The notes beneath the pieces are model-generated. The model was not told the origin of the DNA and searched no databases. It worked only from the letters and a program-made list of their open reading frames with translations. A program made the position numbers and the translations under genes. From CAZEFK01 sp964511405 (GTDB lineage Bacteria > Pseudomonadota > Alphaproteobacteria > Elsterales > Elsteraceae), in NCBI GenBank assembly GCA_964511405.1, contig CAZEFK010000137.1, forward strand, positions 1 through 20,232: 20,232 bases of DNA. The letters run 5' to 3'. The stretch's first letter is position 1, and each line of letters opens with the position of its first letter. Below are positions 13,886 to 20,232 of this stretch, one piece after another.

Positions 13886-14235
13886 TGGTCGCCAGCGCCG
13901 GCTTCGCCGAGTTCCTGCGCGACCAGCTGGCGCCGCTCGGCCCCATCACGATGCGGAGCATGTTCGGCAAGACCGGCGTGTTCTGCGATGGCGTGATGCT
14001 CGGGATGGTCGCGGACGACACCTTGTATGTCCGGGTCGACGACCACAACCGGTCCACGTTCAAGGAGGCCGAAGCCGACCCGCCGCTCAACTACGCCAAG
14101 CAGGGCCGGGCCATCGATCTCGCCTTCTGGCGCGTGCCGGAGCGGCTGATGGACGAGCCCGACGAGTTGCTGGCCTGGGCGCGCGCCGCGCTGGCAGCGG
14201 CGCACCGGGTCGCCGCCAAGCGCGGCCGGCGCTGA
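13885..14235 (+). CDS. TfoX/Sxy N-terminal domain protein
   Basis: This 116-residue protein is a stand-alone TfoX-N domain: FAEFLRDQLAPLGPITMRSMFGKTGVFCDGVMLGMVADDTLYVRVD, then LNYAKQGRAIDLAFWRVPERLMDEPDELLAWARAALAAA. In gammaproteobacteria TfoX/Sxy activates competence genes, but short single-domain members are widespread and mostly of unknown role, so no competence function is claimed. The ATG at 13885 overlaps the AraC stop in TGATG and has GAGG upstream; a GTG at 13882 is possible but sits too close to the ribosome-binding site. It is likely co-translated with the AraC gene. Confidence 0.85.
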   Translation: MVASAGFAEFLRDQLAPLGPITMRSMFGKTGVFCDGVMLGMVADDTLYVRVDDHNRSTFKEAEADPPLNYAKQGRAIDLAFWRVPERLMDEPDELLAWARAALAAAHRVAAKRGRR

Positions 14236-14314
14236 CGGCGGCCCCTGCAATCCTGTTCAAGACGATGGCCGCGCGCTGCGCTCTCCTGGCCGGGAACCAG
14301 GACAGGGGGGACTG

Positions 14315-15007
14315 ATGCAGTTTCGCCACTCGCCGGAGATCTGGCGGGCCTTTCCCGAGCTTGCGGCCGGCGTGTTGGTCGTGGACGGCCTCGCCGACCG
14401 ACCCTCGGTCGATGCGGCGGTGGCCGAGTTCCACGCCGTCGCGGCATCGCGCCTGGCCACGGCCGCCGACGGCGAATTTCCCGAGATCCAGGCCTGGCGG
14501 CGGACATTTGCGCGCATGGGCCTGAAGCCGACCCAGTATCGCTGCGCCGCCGAGGCGCTGCTCCGGCGCTTCCGCAAAGACGGCGGCCTGCCCCGCATCC
14601 ATCCGCTGATCGACCTGTGCAACGCCGTCTCGCTGGCCTTCGCCATTCCCGTCGCGGCGTTCGACTTGGCACGGATCTCCGGCGACCTGGAAGTCCGGCA
14701 CGCCACCGGCGCCGAGGCCTATCTGACCTTCGCAGGCGAAACCGAGGCGCCGGAACCGGGCGAGGTGATCTTCGCAGATGCGGCAGGCCGGGCCCACGCC
14801 CGGCGCTGGTCGAACCGGCAGAGCGGCCATTCGGCGATCCGATCCGAAACACGCACGGCCCTGGTCGTCGCCGAAGCCCTCCACCCGACGGCGCGGGCCG
14901 ACATCCAGGCCGTCCTGGAGGCCTTGGCCGCGACCCTCCGCCGAACAGGGTCCGCGAATCCGCGGACCGGACTGCTCAGCGCGGCGGACCCAGCCTTTAC
15001 GGTTTGA
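14315..15007 (+). CDS. Free-standing B3/B4 domain protein (Phe-tRNA synthetase beta-like)
   Basis: The 230-residue product matches free-standing B3/B4 domains, which correspond to the editing module of phenylalanyl-tRNA synthetase beta. Recognisable parts are the W-R-R-T-F-A-R-M-G-L-K-P-T-Q-Y-R run, EALLRRFRKDGGLPRIHPLIDLCNAVSL, and EVIFADAAGRAHARRWSNRQSG followed by ALVVAEAL. Such proteins are suspected to act on misacylated tRNA or amino-acid derivatives, but that is not established for this one. The start at 14315 has the ribosome-binding site AGGGGGG (14304-14310). A 6-bp hairpin (14284-14289 with 14297-14302) lies just before it and could modulate initiation. The 79-base gap after the TfoX-N gene makes co-transcription plausible. 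Confidence 0.84.
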   Translation: MQFRHSPEIWRAFPELAAGVLVVDGLADRPSVDAAVAEFHAVAASRLATAADGEFPEIQAWRRTFARMGLKPTQYRCAAEALLRRFRKDGGLPRIHPLIDLCNAVSLAFAIPVAAFDLARISGDLEVRHATGAEAYLTFAGETEAPEPGEVIFADAAGRAHARRWSNRQSGHSAIRSETRTALVVAEALHPTARADIQAVLEALAATLRRTGSANPRTGLLSAADPAFTV

Positions 15008-15038
15008 TCGCCGCGGGCTGGGCGGCGGCCGACGAGCG

Positions 15039-15461
15039 CTACGCGGGGCCGTTGCCGCGTCGGTTCGCAGCATCCTCGAGGACGCGGCGCACCGACCGCT
15101 GCAGCAGCCCCGAACGGGTGTAGCCGTGCTGCTCTGCGTAGGCGTCGGCCTGGCGCAGCAGCTTGGCCGGCATCGTGACATTGATCCTGACGGCCTGCTC
15201 GGGCTCTTCCGACACCGCAACCAGGAACGCCACAGCCTCACGGTTGCCGGGATCGCCCATGATGACGTCCAGGGTGGTGGGGGCGGGGAGCGCCTCGCCG
15301 TCCTCGACCATGCCGCGGACATGGAGATCAAGAGCCTCCTGGGCCAGGCGCCGGGCTTCCTCAAGGCTCTCGCCGGCCGTGATGCATCCCGGGAAGTCCG
15401 GAAACTCGACGCTGTAGTCGCTGCCGGGATCCTTGCGCAGGAGGGCGATATAGGTGGCCAT
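15039..15461 (-). CDS. hicB: HicB family antitoxin
   Basis: The 140-residue protein has the two HicB parts. An N-terminal degenerate RNase H-like domain reads MATYIALLRKDPGSDYSVEFPDFPGCITAGESLEEARRLAQEALDLHV, with the P-D-F-P-G-C-I-T-A-G-E signature. A C-terminal ribbon-helix-helix/CopG-type DNA-binding region reads VRINVTMPAKLLRQADAYAEQHGYTRSGLLQRSV. HicB neutralises HicA in a complex and represses its own operon by DNA binding. It follows hicA by 5 bases on the minus strand and is convergent with the B3/B4 gene 31 bases away. Confidence 0.92.
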   Translation of the reverse strand: MATYIALLRKDPGSDYSVEFPDFPGCITAGESLEEARRLAQEALDLHVRGMVEDGEALPAPTTLDVIMGDPGNREAVAFLVAVSEEPEQAVRINVTMPAKLLRQADAYAEQHGYTRSGLLQRSVRRVLEDAANRRGNGPA

Positions 15462-15466
15462 GACCT

Positions 15467-15655
15467 CTACCTCAGTGTGATGCCGGACTGCCGCTCGATG
15501 CTCTTCAACGTCCCGATCGCGATGTCGCGCTTGGGGTGCGGGACCGTCACCCGGCCGGGCTTTATTGGGTGTTTGAACTGCTTGTGGCTGCCTTCATGAG
15601 CGACCTCGCGCCACCCGTCGGCTTCCAGTGCGGCGATGATGGCGCGGCTGTCCAT
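15467..15655 (-). CDS. hicA: HicA family toxin (mRNA interferase)
   Basis: From the ATG at 15655 the product is 62 residues: MDSRAIIAALEADGWREVAHEGSHKQFKHPIKPGRVTVPHPKRDIAIGTLKSIERQSGI. It is the dsRBD-like HicA fold, with the catalytic histidine in GSHKQF (His24) and the expected VTVPHPKRDIAIGTLKSI strand-helix. It cleaves mRNA in a translation-linked manner and is held inactive by HicB. A GTG at 15670 would add five residues; 15655 fits the family length. It is the first gene of the pair, in the usual toxin-first order. The full catalytic residue and intact reading frame indicate a functional module. Confidence 0.9.
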   Translation of the reverse strand: MDSRAIIAALEADGWREVAHEGSHKQFKHPIKPGRVTVPHPKRDIAIGTLKSIERQSGITLR

Positions 15656-15664
15656 GGCGATAAA

Positions 15665-15716
15665 ATACACACAGATGCGCGGACCGTCGAGCGTTCTATG
15701 CGCAGAAAGTGTGTAT
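15665..15716. promoter_or_regulatory. Candidate hicAB operator, inverted ATACACAC repeat
   Basis: ATACACAC (15665-15672) is mirrored by GTGTGTAT (15709-15716), each followed on its own strand after 4-5 bases by GCGC. An ATGCGC copy also occurs twice in direct orientation. The sites lie 10-61 bases upstream of the hicA start, where HicB ribbon-helix-helix domains bind in characterised hicAB operons. The role is inferred from position and symmetry. Confidence 0.45.
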
Positions 15717-15735
15717 CGACGGAATGCCGTCAGGC

Positions 15736-17307
15736 TTAGTGAGTCGGACGGGCGCTCATGGCGAGCGTCATCTCATCGGTGCGCGGCTCATAGCTCAGCC
15801 CTTTGCGCATCGCCCAGACGTTGCGCTGGAAGTAGAGCGGGATCAGGGCCGTGCCGGCGAGCGCGGCGTGCGTCGCCCGGCGGGTCAGGTCCGCTCGCGC
15901 GGCGTCGTCCATGGTCGTGCGCGCGGCCTCGATCAGCCGATCGACCTCGGCATCGTGAAACCGGGCGCGGTTGCCCGAGCCCAGGCCGCTCGCCCGGTCA
16001 TAGCTGTGGAGCAGCACCTCCAGCATCCCCAGGACCTCGGGATTGGGCGAGAAGCCCAGCAGCATGGCGCTGAACTCCAGGTTCGAGGCCCGGCTGAAAT
16101 AGGCCGCCGGCGGCACCCCCTCGACCTTGGCCTCGATGCCGACCCGACTCCACATCTGGGCGATCGACTGCATCACCCTCTCGTCGTTGATGTAGCGGCC
16201 GGCCGGCCCGTGCAGCGTCAGCGCGAAGCCGCCGCCAAGGCCGGCGTCGGCCAGGAGCCGCTTGGCTTCGTCGGGCTGGAACGGATCGGGCTTGAGGTCC
16301 GGGCTGGTGCCGAAATAGCCGGGTGGCGCCAAGTCGCCGGCGGCCAGTGCACTGCCCTCCATGATGCGCTGGACCAGGGCATCGCGGTTGATCGCCAGCG
16401 ACAGCGCCCGGCGCACGCGCGAGTCGCGCAGCGGATTGGCGATCGGCGTGCCATCGCGCCCGGTGGCGAACGGCGTGGCCGCCCGGTCCGAATCGAGCTC
16501 GAGGAAGATCAGCCGGTTCGACACCTCGTTGGCGACTGCCACGCGGTCGTCGGCTTTGAGCCGCGCAATGTCGGCGGTCGGCACCGCGTCGATCAGGTCG
16601 GCATCGCCGGCCAGCAGCGCCGCCTCGCGCGCCGCGCCATTGGCGATCCGCTTGAAGTCGACGGCCGCGAAGGCGGGCTTGTCGCCCCAATAGCTGTCGT
16701 TGCGAACCAGGCTCAAGGCCTCGTTGGGCAGCCACGAGACATATTTGTACGGGCCGGTCCCGACCATGGCCTTGCCGCTGTTGTAGTCCTGGGTCGCCGC
16801 CTCGGCGCCGGCATGGCGCGAGACGATCATGATCAGGCTGAGATAGTTCGGCAGCAGCGGCGTCGGCTGGGCGGTGCGGAAGCGGATGGTCAGCGGATCG
16901 ACCACCTGGGTCTCGACGATCGGCGCCGTATAGACCGCGAACGAGGACGGGCTGTTCGGCACCTTGCCGGCGCGGCCGATGGTGAAGGCGACGTCATCGG
17001 CCGTGAATTGCTGGCCGTCATGCCACTCTACGCCCGGGCGCAGCTTGAACTCCCACAGGGTCGGCTCGACCGCCCGCCAGGACAGGGCGAGAGCCGAATG
17101 CAGGACCTGATGGGCGTCCTGCGCCACCAGCGGCTCGAAGACGTGACGGCTGAACGCGATATTGGTGATCAGGCTGTGAAAATGGGGATCGTTCGAGGTC
17201 GGCCCGACCTCGACGGCGATTCTGAGCCGCGCGTCGTCCGCGCGCGCTGGGTTTGCCCCCAGCGCCAGCAGCGCAACCAGCAGGACCGCGGCCAGGCGGG
17301 ACCGCAT
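15736..17307 (-). CDS. ABC transporter substrate-binding protein, peptide/nickel family (SBP_bac_5)
   Basis: This 523-residue protein has a classic signal peptide (MRSRLAAVLLVALLALGANPARA, cleaved before DD at about residue 24) and no lipobox cysteine, so it is a soluble periplasmic protein. SBP_bac_5 features are LRPGVEWHDGQQFTADDVAFTI, MVGTGPYKYVSW, VRNDSYWG, the LSLAINRDALVQRIM helix, and a late ALIPLYFQRNVWAM. The family binds peptides, opines, nickel or other solutes and passes them to permease and ATPase subunits, none of which is within the window, so it is an orphan here. The upstream 75-residue gene ends 4 bases before its start, and GAGGG inside that gene serves as its ribosome-binding site. 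Confidence 0.9.
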   Translation of the reverse strand: MRSRLAAVLLVALLALGANPARADDARLRIAVEVGPTSNDPHFHSLITNIAFSRHVFEPLVAQDAHQVLHSALALSWRAVEPTLWEFKLRPGVEWHDGQQFTADDVAFTIGRAGKVPNSPSSFAVYTAPIVETQVVDPLTIRFRTAQPTPLLPNYLSLIMIVSRHAGAEAATQDYNSGKAMVGTGPYKYVSWLPNEALSLVRNDSYWGDKPAFAAVDFKRIANGAAREAALLAGDADLIDAVPTADIARLKADDRVAVANEVSNRLIFLELDSDRAATPFATGRDGTPIANPLRDSRVRRALSLAINRDALVQRIMEGSALAAGDLAPPGYFGTSPDLKPDPFQPDEAKRLLADAGLGGGFALTLHGPAGRYINDERVMQSIAQMWSRVGIEAKVEGVPPAAYFSRASNLEFSAMLLGFSPNPEVLGMLEVLLHSYDRASGLGSGNRARFHDAEVDRLIEAARTTMDDAARADLTRRATHAALAGTALIPLYFQRNVWAMRKGLSYEPRTDEMTLAMSARPTH

Positions 17308-17311
17308 GGGC

Positions 17312-17539
17312 CTAGCCCTCGCGGGGCGCCCCCAGGCCGGTCGCCAGGCGATCGGCCAGATCGATCAGGCTCTCGTCCATCAGGTGGGCGAACACCTCCG
17401 ACCGGCTGGCATCGACCGCGACCAGGGAACCGGCCGCGATGATCGCCGCGGCGCGGCGGACCTCGGCCTGCAGGCCGCCGATCGAGCGGTTGAGCTGGCG
17501 CAGTTCGGCGATCAGCGCTTCGGCTTGGTCATCGCGCAT
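17312..17539 (-). CDS. Small coiled-coil-prone hypothetical protein
   Basis: The product is 75 residues: after MRDDQAEALIAELRQLNRSIGGLQAEVRRAAAIIAAG there is a predicted-looking helical pair with heptad-like leucines, then SLVAVDASRSEVFAHLMDESLIDLADRL. No signal peptide or membrane segment is evident and I do not recognise the family. It ends 4 bases before the substrate-binding protein gene, so the two are likely co-transcribed and coupled. AGGA about 10 bases upstream supports the ATG at 17539; an extended reading from 17596 adds residues with no family support. Confidence 0.55.
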   Translation of the reverse strand: MRDDQAEALIAELRQLNRSIGGLQAEVRRAAAIIAAGSLVAVDASRSEVFAHLMDESLIDLADRLATGLGAPREG

Positions 17540-17679
17540 CGGCGTCCATCCTGATTGAGCCCCACATGTCCAGGCTAGGCCGCGCGCCGTCAACAAGCGG
17601 TAAAGCCGACGCCTCGCCTGAGCCCTGACCGTACCCTATGGTCCGGCGCATCGTCGATCCCAAGCGAAGGCCATCCGAC

Positions 17680-18633
17680 ATGCCGGACCCGTCCCACCCC
17701 AAGCCCCTGATCATCGATTGCGACCCCGGCTTCGACGATGCGGTCGCGATCCTGCTGGCGCTCGCCCATCCCGAGCACCTGCGCGTCGAGGCGATCACCA
17801 CGGTGTGCGGCAATGTCGGGCTCGAGCATACCCAGCGCAATGCGCGGGCGATCGTCGAGCTGGCGGGCGCGGCCACGCCGGTCCATGCCGGCTGCCCCCG
17901 GCCCATGGTGGTGCCGGCGTTCGACGCCACCCACATCCATGGTGCCGACGGCATCGCCGGTGCCGGCCTGCCACCGCCGGCCGCGGCGCTGGCGCCGGAC
18001 CACGCCGTGGACTGGCTGCGGCGGCGGCTGCGCGAGGCGCCCCCGCACTCGGTGACGCTGTGCGCGATCGGGCCGCTGACCAACCTTGCCGCCGCGATTG
18101 TCCAGGAACCGGCGATCGGCGCGGCGGTCGATCGGCTGGTGCTGATGGGCGGGGCCATTGGCCTCGGCAATGTCACGCCGGCGGCGGAGTTCAACTTCTA
18201 CGCCGACCCGCACGCGGCGCGAATCGTGTTCGGCGCCGGCCTGCCGATCGTCATGGTGCCGCTGGAGCTCACCCACCAGGCGCTGGCCACGCCCGCCCGG
18301 CTGGCAGCGATCAAGGCCGTGGCCACGCCGGCGGCGCGCGCGGTCGCCGGCATGATCGAGGCCTTCCCCGCCGAGTTCGCCGCACGCCGGGGCGGCGTGC
18401 CGCTGCACGACCCGTGCGCGATCGCCTATCTGCTGTGGCCCGAGCTGATGGCGGGGCGCCACGCCCAGGTCGAGATCGAGACCGACGGCCTGTGCGCCGG
18501 GCGGAGCCTCGTCCACGGACCGGCCAGCGCCGCGCCCGATGCGCCCCTGGTGCTCGATCGCCTCGACGCCGACGGCTTCTTCGCCCGCCTGACCGACAGC
18601 CTGTCCCGTCTCGGCGGGCCGTCGCGCCGCTAA
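17680..18633 (+). CDS. Nucleoside hydrolase (IunH-like)
   Basis: From the ATG at 17680 the product is 317 residues, a normal length for the inosine-uridine preferring nucleoside N-ribohydrolase family. The N-terminal calcium-binding DCDPGFDDAVAILLAL (Asp13, Asp15, Asp19, Asp20), VCGNVGLEHTQRNA, HGADGIAG, CAIGPLTNLA, MGGAIGLGNVTPAAEFNFYADP and the C-terminal LHDPCAIAYLL (the His/Asp calcium and ribose contacts) are all present. The enzyme cleaves the N-glycosidic bond of ribonucleosides for purine/pyrimidine salvage in the cytoplasm. Substrate preference is not decided by the sequence. An ATG at 17638 would add 14 residues; 17680 has GAAGG upstream and fits the family. Confidence 0.93.
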   Translation: MPDPSHPKPLIIDCDPGFDDAVAILLALAHPEHLRVEAITTVCGNVGLEHTQRNARAIVELAGAATPVHAGCPRPMVVPAFDATHIHGADGIAGAGLPPPAAALAPDHAVDWLRRRLREAPPHSVTLCAIGPLTNLAAAIVQEPAIGAAVDRLVLMGGAIGLGNVTPAAEFNFYADPHAARIVFGAGLPIVMVPLELTHQALATPARLAAIKAVATPAARAVAGMIEAFPAEFAARRGGVPLHDPCAIAYLLWPELMAGRHAQVEIETDGLCAGRSLVHGPASAAPDAPLVLDRLDADGFFARLTDSLSRLGGPSRR

Positions 18634-18735
18634 GCAGCCCTGCGTGGCTAAAGCCACGATTGATTTTCCTCGGAACGAGGAAAATCAATGCTGCTTGGAC
18701 TTGAGAGTGTAAGCAGGCTCAACAGAGCCTGCTTA
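18632..18735. repeat. Nested palindromes: near-perfect three-way junction plus a second hairpin
   Basis: An outer stem AAGCAGC/GCTGCTT (18632-18638 with 18690-18696) encloses hairpin 1 CGTGGC-TAAA-GCCACG (18643-18658) and, with no gap, hairpin 2 of 13 perfect base pairs (18659-18671 with 18677-18689, loop GGAAC). A separate perfect 11-bp hairpin follows (18710-18720 with 18725-18735, loop AACA). AAGCAG occurs four times, twice in each orientation. It starts on the nucleoside hydrolase stop codon and is about half AT in a GC-rich genome. A dispersed REP-like or MITE-type repeat is plausible; copy number cannot be seen here. Confidence 0.55.
18659..18689 (+). terminator. Likely terminator hairpin after the nucleoside hydrolase gene
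   Basis: A perfect 13-bp stem, ATTGATTTTCCTC with GAGGAAAATCAAT around a GGAAC loop, begins 25 bases after the stop codon. Each arm has a run of four A or T residues, so it can act in either direction. It is part of the larger palindromic array at 18632-18735. Termination is inferred; no long U-tract follows. Confidence 0.5.
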
Positions 18736-18773
18736 GCCTCGAACCTGCCCGGCGGGCGCGGCGTTAGGCGATC

Positions 18774-19205
18774 ATGATGAACGGACAGGACACCCCACCG
18801 GAGCGCGACCCGTTCCGTCCCGAGCTGAGCATCAGCCATGCGACGGTCTGCGGCCTGATCGCCGAGCTGCGCGCCCACTGGGCGTGGCTGAGCCGGGCGG
18901 CCGCGACCGACGACGACGACAGCACCATGGATCCCGCCGCCAGCGACGACAGTCCCGACGATCCGGGCACCGAGGCAGCGATCGCGGCGGTGCTGGCCGA
19001 CTTGTCGCTCGAGGAGCAGGCCCAGCTCATGGCGCTCACCGAGATCGGCCGCGGCGATGCCGATATCTGCGACTGGCCGCGGCTGGTGACCGAGGCCTAT
19101 GAGCGGGTGCAGGCGGGCGAGCCGGCGATCGACGTCGACCAGGAGGCCACCGCTCAAGAGCTGGCCGCCGGGCTCGAGGCGTTCGGCTATAGCTGCGGTG
19201 CGTGA
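18774..19205 (+). CDS. DUF3775 domain protein
   Basis: The 143-residue acidic protein matches DUF3775: ELSISHATVCGLIAELRAHW at the N-terminus, an Asp-rich linker (about 45-65), then VLADLSLEEQAQLMALTEIGRGD (73-95) and a C-terminal AQELAAGLEAFGYSC. The domain is common in alphaproteobacteria and has no known function. ATG codons at 18774 and 18777 are both possible; the ribosome-binding site is weak. The gene follows the structured palindrome region at 18632-18735 and its last 19 bases overlap the end of the convergent Nudix gene. Confidence 0.82.
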   Translation: MMNGQDTPPERDPFRPELSISHATVCGLIAELRAHWAWLSRAAATDDDDSTMDPAASDDSPDDPGTEAAIAAVLADLSLEEQAQLMALTEIGRGDADICDWPRLVTEAYERVQAGEPAIDVDQEATAQELAAGLEAFGYSCGA

Positions 19206-19687
19206 GGCCCGGCTTCAGGATCGGCCAAGGGTCCATCGGGCCGTGCGGCAAAATAGAGCCGGAGATGGCGCGCGATACCCAAATCCGCGCTTTCGGCCGG
19301 TGCGATCCAGCGTGCGGCGACGATCTCGCGCCCGTCCGGACGGACCGGCGGGCGCGCGGACAGCGCCACCTCGAACAGGATCGTGCGGTCGCGCCGGAAA
19401 TCGCCGCGGCTTTCCAGACTGAGCACCGGCCGCAGCCGCTCGGCCGCGACCGTCACGCCGACCTCTTCGGCCAACTCGCGGGCCGCACCGGCCGCCGCAT
19501 CCTCGCCGGCCCGCAGCCCGCCGCCGGGCAGGCCCCAGCCGCGGCGATAGGAGGTGCGAATCGCCAGCACGCGGCCATCATGCCAGACGGCAACCGCACC
19601 CCCGGTCGAGACCGGCCGCGTGACGAACCAGACCAGGCGCGCGCACCGGTATCCGGCCCAGTAGACCGCGCGATAGGCGCGGTCCAC
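19187..19687 (-). CDS. Nudix hydrolase
   Basis: The 166-residue protein carries a complete Nudix box, G-x5-E-x7-R-E-x2-E-E-x-G, in GGGLRAGEDAAAGAARELAEEVGV (about residues 55-78, with Glu62, Arg70, Glu71, Glu74 and Glu75). It is preceded by YRRGWGLPGGG as in many MutT-like members. Nudix enzymes hydrolyse nucleoside diphosphates linked to another moiety; the substrate is unknown. The start is a GTG at 19687 without a clear ribosome-binding site. It lies 43 bases downstream of clpA and may be read through from it. The gene converges with and overlaps the DUF3775 gene by 19 bases. Confidence 0.85.
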   Translation of the reverse strand: MDRAYRAVYWAGYRCARLVWFVTRPVSTGGAVAVWHDGRVLAIRTSYRRGWGLPGGGLRAGEDAAAGAARELAEEVGVTVAAERLRPVLSLESRGDFRRDRTILFEVALSARPPVRPDGREIVAARWIAPAESADLGIARHLRLYFAARPDGPLADPEAGPHAPQL

Positions 19688-19730
19688 CGGGCCGGTGGAC
19701 GGACGGATGTCGACGCCGGATATCGCCGGC

Positions 19731-20232
19731 CTACTCGACCAGCTCCGGTTCCTTCACCGGCTCCTGATCGGCCGGCGGCTCGGTGAAGGTGAAGGCCAGC
19801 GCATTGTCCTTGAGCGTCACCTGAACGGTGCCGCCGCGGGCGAGCTTGCCGAACAGGAGCTCTTCGGCCAGCGGCTTCTTCACATATTCCTGGATGACGC
19901 GGGCCAGCGGCCGGGCGCCGAACAGGGGGTCGAAGCCCTTGCGCGACAGCCAGGTGCGGGCGCCGTCGTCGAGCTCGATGGTGACATGGCGTTCGCCCAG
20001 CTGCGCCTCCAGCTGGATGACGAACTTGTCGACCACCCGGTCCATGATCTCCGGCGTCAGCTGGCCGAACGGGATTATCGAGTCCAGCCGGTTGCGGAAC
20101 TCGGGCGTGAACATCCGCTCGATCGCCTCGGTATCCTCGCCGACCCGCGCCGCCCGCTCGAAGCCCATGGCCGGCTTGGCCAGGTCGGCCGCGCCGGCGT
20201 TGGTGGTCATGATCAGGATGACGTTGCGGAAG
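19731..20232 (-). CDS. clpA: ATP-dependent Clp protease ATP-binding subunit ClpA, C-terminal part (runs off the window)
   Basis: The visible 166 codons are the end of the second AAA+ module of ClpA. They begin FRNVILIMTTNAGAADLA, with the sensor-1 region (T-T-N-A-G), continue FTPEFRNRLDSIIPFGQLTPEIMDRVVDKF, and reach sensor 2 in FDPLFGARPLARVIQEYVKKPLAEELLFG. The C-terminal D2-small domain ends with an acidic tail. ClpA unfolds substrates for the ClpP protease in the cytosol; ClpP-docking and Walker motifs lie outside the window. ClpA is preferred over ClpB because of the VVDKF and short C-terminus, but the assignment rests on the C-terminal half only. Confidence 0.9.
   Translation of the reverse strand, partial: FRNVILIMTTNAGAADLAKPAMGFERAARVGEDTEAIERMFTPEFRNRLDSIIPFGQLTPEIMDRVVDKFVIQLEAQLGERHVTIELDDGARTWLSRKGFDPLFGARPLARVIQEYVKKPLAEELLFGKLARGGTVQVTLKDNALAFTFTEPPADQEPVKEPELVE

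Noticed and set aside
18717..18769. Possible integron attC site (GCTCAAC ... GTTAGGC) before the DUF3775 gene
   Set aside because: Both core boxes match the loose consensus, but they are not complementary to each other at all positions, the inner arms do not pair as an attC should, and no integrase or cassette array is present.

Overview
The window is very GC-rich chromosomal DNA that looks like an alphaproteobacterium, probably of Rhodospirillales type. That placement is an inference from codon use, the phasin_2-type phasin, a TonB-type transducer and the ClpA C-terminus; no marker gene in the window fixes the taxon. I see no rRNA, tRNA, CRISPR array, transposase or phage gene. Coding density is high and most genes are ordinary single-copy metabolic or envelope genes.

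Layout. 1-1358: a cut-off TonB-like transducer and a phasin, both on the minus strand, then an AT-rich gene-free island. 1359-3069: a FAH-family hydrolase/dehydratase with an upstream GNAT acetyltransferase, minus strand. 3117-5667: a GT4-type glycosyltransferase, a convergent GT8-like glycosyltransferase, and a small Ala/Pro/Lys-rich exported protein with a very strong terminator. 5813-11866: a tight four-gene plus-strand operon, each gene overlapping the next by 4 bases. It encodes a BcsB-like periplasmic protein, an MshEN-GT2 membrane fusion, a multi-pass membrane protein and a PleD-like REC-GGDEF protein. 11873-15007: a class I/II aminotransferase divergent from an AraC regulator, followed by a TfoX-N protein and a free-standing B3/B4-domain protein. 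15039-15655: a hicAB toxin-antitoxin pair with a candidate operator. 15736-18633: an orphan peptide-type ABC substrate-binding protein with a 75-residue upstream partner, then a divergent nucleoside hydrolase. 18632-18735: a compact set of nested palindromes. 18774-20232: a DUF3775 protein, a Nudix hydrolase and the C-terminal part of clpA running off the window.

The most interesting part is the 5813-11866 operon. It has the layout of a c-di-GMP-linked exopolysaccharide machine (BcsB-like subunit, GT2 with an MshEN domain, REC-GGDEF protein). However, the GT2 domain lacks the recognisable TED and QxxRW motifs, the GGDEF signature is replaced by EPGAL, and the MshEN motif is only partly conserved. 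I read it as a BcsB-associated envelope system in which the synthase and cyclase modules have probably become non-catalytic, with the next gene (GT-C-like) or outside enzymes possibly supplying chemistry. The two glycosyltransferases and the exported basic peptide just upstream may belong to the same surface-glycan theme. This is inference from adjacency only.
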